Below are positions 46,928 to 50,098 of a stretch of 50,098 nucleotides of DNA, piece by piece. The notes beneath the pieces were generated by a model that saw nothing but the letters and a program-made list of their open reading frames with translations, was not told the origin of the DNA and ran no database searches. The translations under genes were made by a program, and so were the position numbers. The first letter of the stretch is position 1, and each line of letters starts with the position of its first letter. The stretch is taken from assembly GCA_025349905.2 (NCBI GenBank), contig MU624574.1, positions 1-50,098 on the forward strand, written 5' to 3'. This DNA is from Blastocladiella britannica (taxonomy: Eukaryota > Blastocladiomycota > Blastocladiomycetes > Blastocladiales > Blastocladiaceae).

Positions 46928-49061
46928 ATGCCAGAGCACTCAGTGTACCCGTACCGCGATCCCGAAACGCTCACGTCCACCGCCAACACCCAGGACATTC
47001 CGTTCCTGCCGGGCAACTCGTTCCGCGATGTATTTGTACGATCCATCCATGTTTGCATTCGACATTTGCGGATCTGATCCTCATCTTCATTTTTTAGAAA
47101 ACGGACTATCGCAAATCACACCTGCTCGACTCGCGCAACGGTTACTCGGTTCCACGCGAAATGATTGGAAAGCATGGAGCATTTCCGGATTCCCCCGAGG
47201 AGCTACAGGCGCTGATCGATGAGGCCACATCGCGCAATGCGGACTTGACGTATGGCGGGAAGCTGTCCCTGTCGCGGCCGGATGCACAGCCCGCATTCAT
47301 TCCGTCGTTTGTGGCCTACGACAAGGTTGTTCTGCGGTTCCGCGCCTACTTTAAGCAGACTGTCCACGACTCGACCGAGCAGTACCTGCTGCGGGTCGTC
47401 ATGATCCTGTACTATCTCGAAGACGATTCGATTGCGGTACGGATCCCCATCATCCTTTCATTGTGTATGCAAAGACTCATTTAAATAAACAAACAGGTCA
47501 GGGAACCACCGCAAGCCAACAGCGGGATCCTCCAAGGTGTGCTCATCAAGCGCCAGCGCCTTCCAAAGACAACGACGGAGCTGTATACTGTCAAAGATCT
47601 CAACAATGGCGTCAATGTCACTTTTTACGGCAAAACATTCCACATTGTGGACTGCGACGAGTTTACGCGCAACTTCATGACTGAGAAGCTCGGGATGGAG
47701 GTGTCTCCTTCCGAGCCCGTTCCGCAGGACAAGTATCTCGCGTCGCGTGTCCGCCCACAATTGGCTCGCTCGGCCGCTACCGGGCCCGACAAGCTGTGGA
47801 AGTTTTTGCAGCACGATCGGTATGTAACTCTCAGTAGATTATACTTTTGAATCCTTTCATGCTCACCCTTGATCCACAGCCACGTCCTCCGCTTCTATTG
47901 CAAGTGGCGTGACGCCGAAGAAGTGCGCGACTTTGTCATGCATTATTACCTTGTCGACGATTGTGTTGATGGTACTATACTCTAATATCCGTCTGCACTT
48001 GGCTGTAGATCTCACCATCCCTTTGAAACGTACAGTCAAGGAGGTTCACCGCCAAAACGATGGTCGCGATCCGTGCCCACTTCTGCTCAAGCGTCAGCCG
48101 TTGCCCAAGTCGTTCCATGTCCCCAAGGATCTCGACGTTCCCCTCGAGTGCTACAACTGGAGCGAACTGCGCACGGGCACCGTCATCAATGTTCTCAACC
48201 GCGAGTTTATCATGTGCGTTATCCTATTATTCTGAATGACCATATTTACCTAAAAAAAATGTGTATAGCCATGACTGCGATGAATTTACACGCAAGTTCT
48301 ATGACGCAAACCTCGGAGTCTCCATGTCGCCTCTGGACCTGTCGATGCCGGCGCCCGCACCAGCAGTCCGCGAGTTCCCGCCGTACAATGGCTTTGGATC
48401 CGAGGAAGACTCGCTGCAGTCGTGCCTGCACCTGGTGCTGCAGCCGCCCAAGAAGGAGTTCAAGCGCCTGCAGGAGACGCGCGTACTGCGGTTTGTTGCG
48501 GCCATGGAGTCGCGCCACCGCGAGGACAAGACGCGGCGGTTTGTGATCTCAGTGTACCTTCCGGACGAAGAAGTGTCCATTTACGAGCCGCCGATCCGCA
48601 ACAATGGTACGCTCGGCGGCAAGTTCCTGGAAAAGTGCCGTGTTCTCGTTCCCGGCGCGACCAAGCAGGCGCCAAAGTACTACACGGCGCGCGACTTTGC
48701 AGTCGGCGGCGCCGTGCACATTAACAAGCACACGTTCCGGCTCCTGGACGCTGACGAGTACGTGTACAAGTTCATGGAGGCCAATGCGGAGATTTTTACT
48801 GCCGCATCGCCCGAAAACGTGGTGCAAAAGCTGCGCGCGGCAGGCAGGAGTGCCGTGGCTCGTGCTTGTCTCGGATCGGCCTCCTCTGACCCGACTGCTC
48901 GGCCGTCATCGAGCGCCAGTGGCCGGCGCAGTGTTGATGTGGAGCGCAAGGTGCCTCTTGAGCAAATCAAGGCGGCGCTCGACGATAGCGGCTTGATGTT
49001 GCACGAGATCATTACCGTGTACCGCAACCAGGACGTGGTTCGGCAGATGGTGGAGGCGTAA
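46928..49061 (+). CDS. EFHC1/Rib72-like flagellar protein with three DM10 domains
   Basis: Six exons: 46928-47035, 47098-47436, 47497-47819, 47880-47971, 48009-48213 and 48269-49061; all joins keep frame; 619 residues. The N-terminus has the EFHC-type PFLPGNSFRD block. Three DM10 domains follow at about 105-205 (VAYDKVVLRFRAYFKQTVHD; FHIVDCDEFTRNFM), 258-370 (HVLRFYCKWRD; IIHDCDEFTRKFY) and 428-530 (RVLRFVAAMESRH; FRLLDADEYVYKFM). A helical C-terminus (PLEQIKAALDDSGLMLHEII) ends the protein where animal members carry an EF-hand region; no clear EF-hand loop is visible. This family sits inside doublet microtubules of cilia and flagella, so the gene implies a motile zoospore stage. Confidence 0.93.
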
Positions 49062-49165
49062 TTGTGCATTCGCTTGGTACGACGACACTGAACCACAATC
49101 CCATAGACTTTCCACCACCCCTTCCCCGTCCGTCCACTTGGATTTTGGAAATATATTAAAGAGAA

Positions 49166-49927
49166 CTAGTTGCGCTTCGCAAGTGCCTTTTCCACGGCGC
49201 GATCGACCATCGATGCCAGGACACCCTGCATCGACTTGGGTGCAGGTGCCGACTCGTCCGCCACCTCCGCAGCTTCGACACCAAACATGGACAGCACCAC
49301 GCGCTCCACGTACTTGCCCATCATGTCCACCTCCACGTTGACGCGGTCACCGGCCTTTTTGGTGGCCAGCACCACGCTCTTTTGCGTGTGGGCGATCATG
49401 GAGATAGTGAACGAATGGCGCGCGTCGAGCACGTCCACGACCGTGAGCGACGTGCCGTCGAGGGCAATGTAGCCCTTCGGGATGATGTAAGGAGCCAGCG
49501 CGCGCGCTTCGCCGTCGAGGCGCAGCTCGAACGTGAGCGCGTTACCATCCGGCTCGACACGAGTGAGCGTGGCGGTGGCATCGACGTGGCCCTGCACGTA
49601 GTGGCCTCCCACGCGCGTCGATCCGAGCATGGCGCGCTCCAGGTTCACACTGTCGCCCGGGCGCAGGTCGCCGACGTTGGTCTTGCGGAGTGACTCGTTC
49701 ATGATGCCAACCTTGAACCAGTCCGTCCCGAACGAAATCACCGTCAGGCACACGCCGTTGACGGCAATCGAGTCGCCAATGTGCACGTCGGTGAGCACGG
49801 ACGCCGCGTTGCCGATGGTGAGCGAGTAGCCGCCCTCCTTGGCCCACTCGGACGATCCGACCTCGGCGGGGTCGAGCGGGTTGAACGCCGTCACGGTGCC
49901 CATGATTTCGATGATGCCGGTGAACAT
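49166..49927 (-). CDS. RIB5: Riboflavin synthase
   Basis: A single exon of 253 residues starting MFTGIIEIMGTVTAF. The enzyme dismutates two 6,7-dimethyl-8-ribityllumazine molecules to riboflavin, the last step of the pathway, as a homotrimer in the cytosol. Two lumazine-binding repeats are present: NGVCLTVISFG with SVNLERAMLGSTRVGGHYVQ, and LDGTSLTVVDV with VNVEVDMMGKYVER. The GGHYVQGHVD segment lies at the repeat junction. The open frame continues upstream to 50038, but MFTGI is the invariant family start. A C-terminal extension (ADESAPAPKSMQGVLASMVD) goes slightly beyond typical lengths. It converges on the EFHC1-like gene with 104 bp between stops. Confidence 0.96.
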   Translation of the reverse strand: MFTGIIEIMGTVTAFNPLDPAEVGSSEWAKEGGYSLTIGNAASVLTDVHIGDSIAVNGVCLTVISFGTDWFKVGIMNESLRKTNVGDLRPGDSVNLERAMLGSTRVGGHYVQGHVDATATLTRVEPDGNALTFELRLDGEARALAPYIIPKGYIALDGTSLTVVDVLDARHSFTISMIAHTQKSVVLATKKAGDRVNVEVDMMGKYVERVVLSMFGVEAAEVADESAPAPKSMQGVLASMVDRAVEKALAKRN

Positions 49928-50000
49928 GATGATAGTATTGGTATTTTGGTCCGTGTGGTGCGTTATATAATTGGCGGTTTGAGAGAGGGACGCGTACTTC

Positions 50001-50098
50001 TTAACACGGCTGAGTGGGCTTTGAAGTTTCCATCTCACCGGCGATCTCGTCCGCTATGCGGGCACTACACCAATTGTGCGACTGGTGCAGCAGAGAGT
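50001..50098 (-). CDS. Possible 3' end of a further gene (partial)
   Basis: At the right edge the minus strand has an open frame of 31 codons entering from outside the window (SLLHQSHNWCSARIADEIAG, then EMETSKPTQPC) and a TAA at 50003-50001, 74 bp upstream of the riboflavin synthase ATG. The composition looks like protein, but a possible donor (GTGAGA) in the same stretch and the short length leave it doubtful. No family was recognised. Confidence 0.3.
   Translation of the reverse strand, partial: SLLHQSHNWCSARIADEIAGEMETSKPTQPC

Noticed and set aside
49928..50038. Upstream extension of riboflavin synthase
   Set aside because: MFTGI is the conserved start of the enzyme; the extension is probably untranslated.

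Overview
The window is a gene-dense stretch of a nuclear genome from a zoosporic (flagellated) fungus. The evidence for a fungus is short spliceosomal introns (about 50-130 nt, GT/AG, many with a CTGAC or CTAAC branch-like motif before the acceptor), GC-rich coding sequence with A/T-rich spacers, and fungal families: an areA GATA-like domain protein, a Ymc1-type carrier, a PhoD_2-type phosphatase, single-polypeptide riboflavin synthase, and a small cysteine-rich secreted domain. The evidence for a flagellum is a complete three-DM10-domain EFHC1/Rib72-like gene at 46928-49061, a family tied to axonemal doublet microtubules and absent from non-flagellated fungi. A chytrid or blastoclad is the best guess; no marker gene here settles it.

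Layout. 1-10 kb: a partial 3' gene end, a vacuolar-type amino-acid transporter, an areA-like domain protein, RLP24 (60S assembly), CDC123 (eIF2 assembly) and two tandem arrestin-like (ART/ARRDC) trafficking adaptors. 11-20 kb: a giant, mostly disordered RasGEF of about 2277 residues, then a PhoD-like phosphatase. 20-28 kb: ribosomal protein eS19, the SNARE Use1, a TTP/Tis11-type CCCH RNA-binding protein, farnesyl pyrophosphate synthase, and a phosphopantetheinyl transferase sharing a 126-bp promoter with it. 28-36 kb: a GCIP-domain protein head-to-head (41 bp) with the DDX41 helicase, a transmembrane SH3 protein, a universal stress protein, and RFT1. 36-47 kb is rich in mitochondrial genes: COX7A, an SLC25A44-like carrier, PAM16 and a YMC-type carrier. 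The same stretch holds a CUE-like protein, an armadillo-like protein with a C-terminal CxxC pair, a secreted tandem-domain protein and a DnaJ-X protein. 47-50 kb: the EFHC1-like flagellar gene, riboflavin synthase, and a possible partial gene end.

Genes alternate strands in divergent and convergent pairs with very small spacers (18 bp between one convergent pair, 41 bp between one divergent pair). No tRNA, rRNA, transposon or CRISPR array was recognised. I found no coordinated multi-gene novel system. The most unusual points are a 6-nt coding microexon in the DnaJ-X gene, several introns that are a multiple of three and stop-free, U-tracts directly behind many 5' splice sites, and a large disordered insertion inside the RasGEF catalytic domain. 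Exon boundaries were worked out by hand from splice motifs and frame continuity; where the frames do not join cleanly this is stated.
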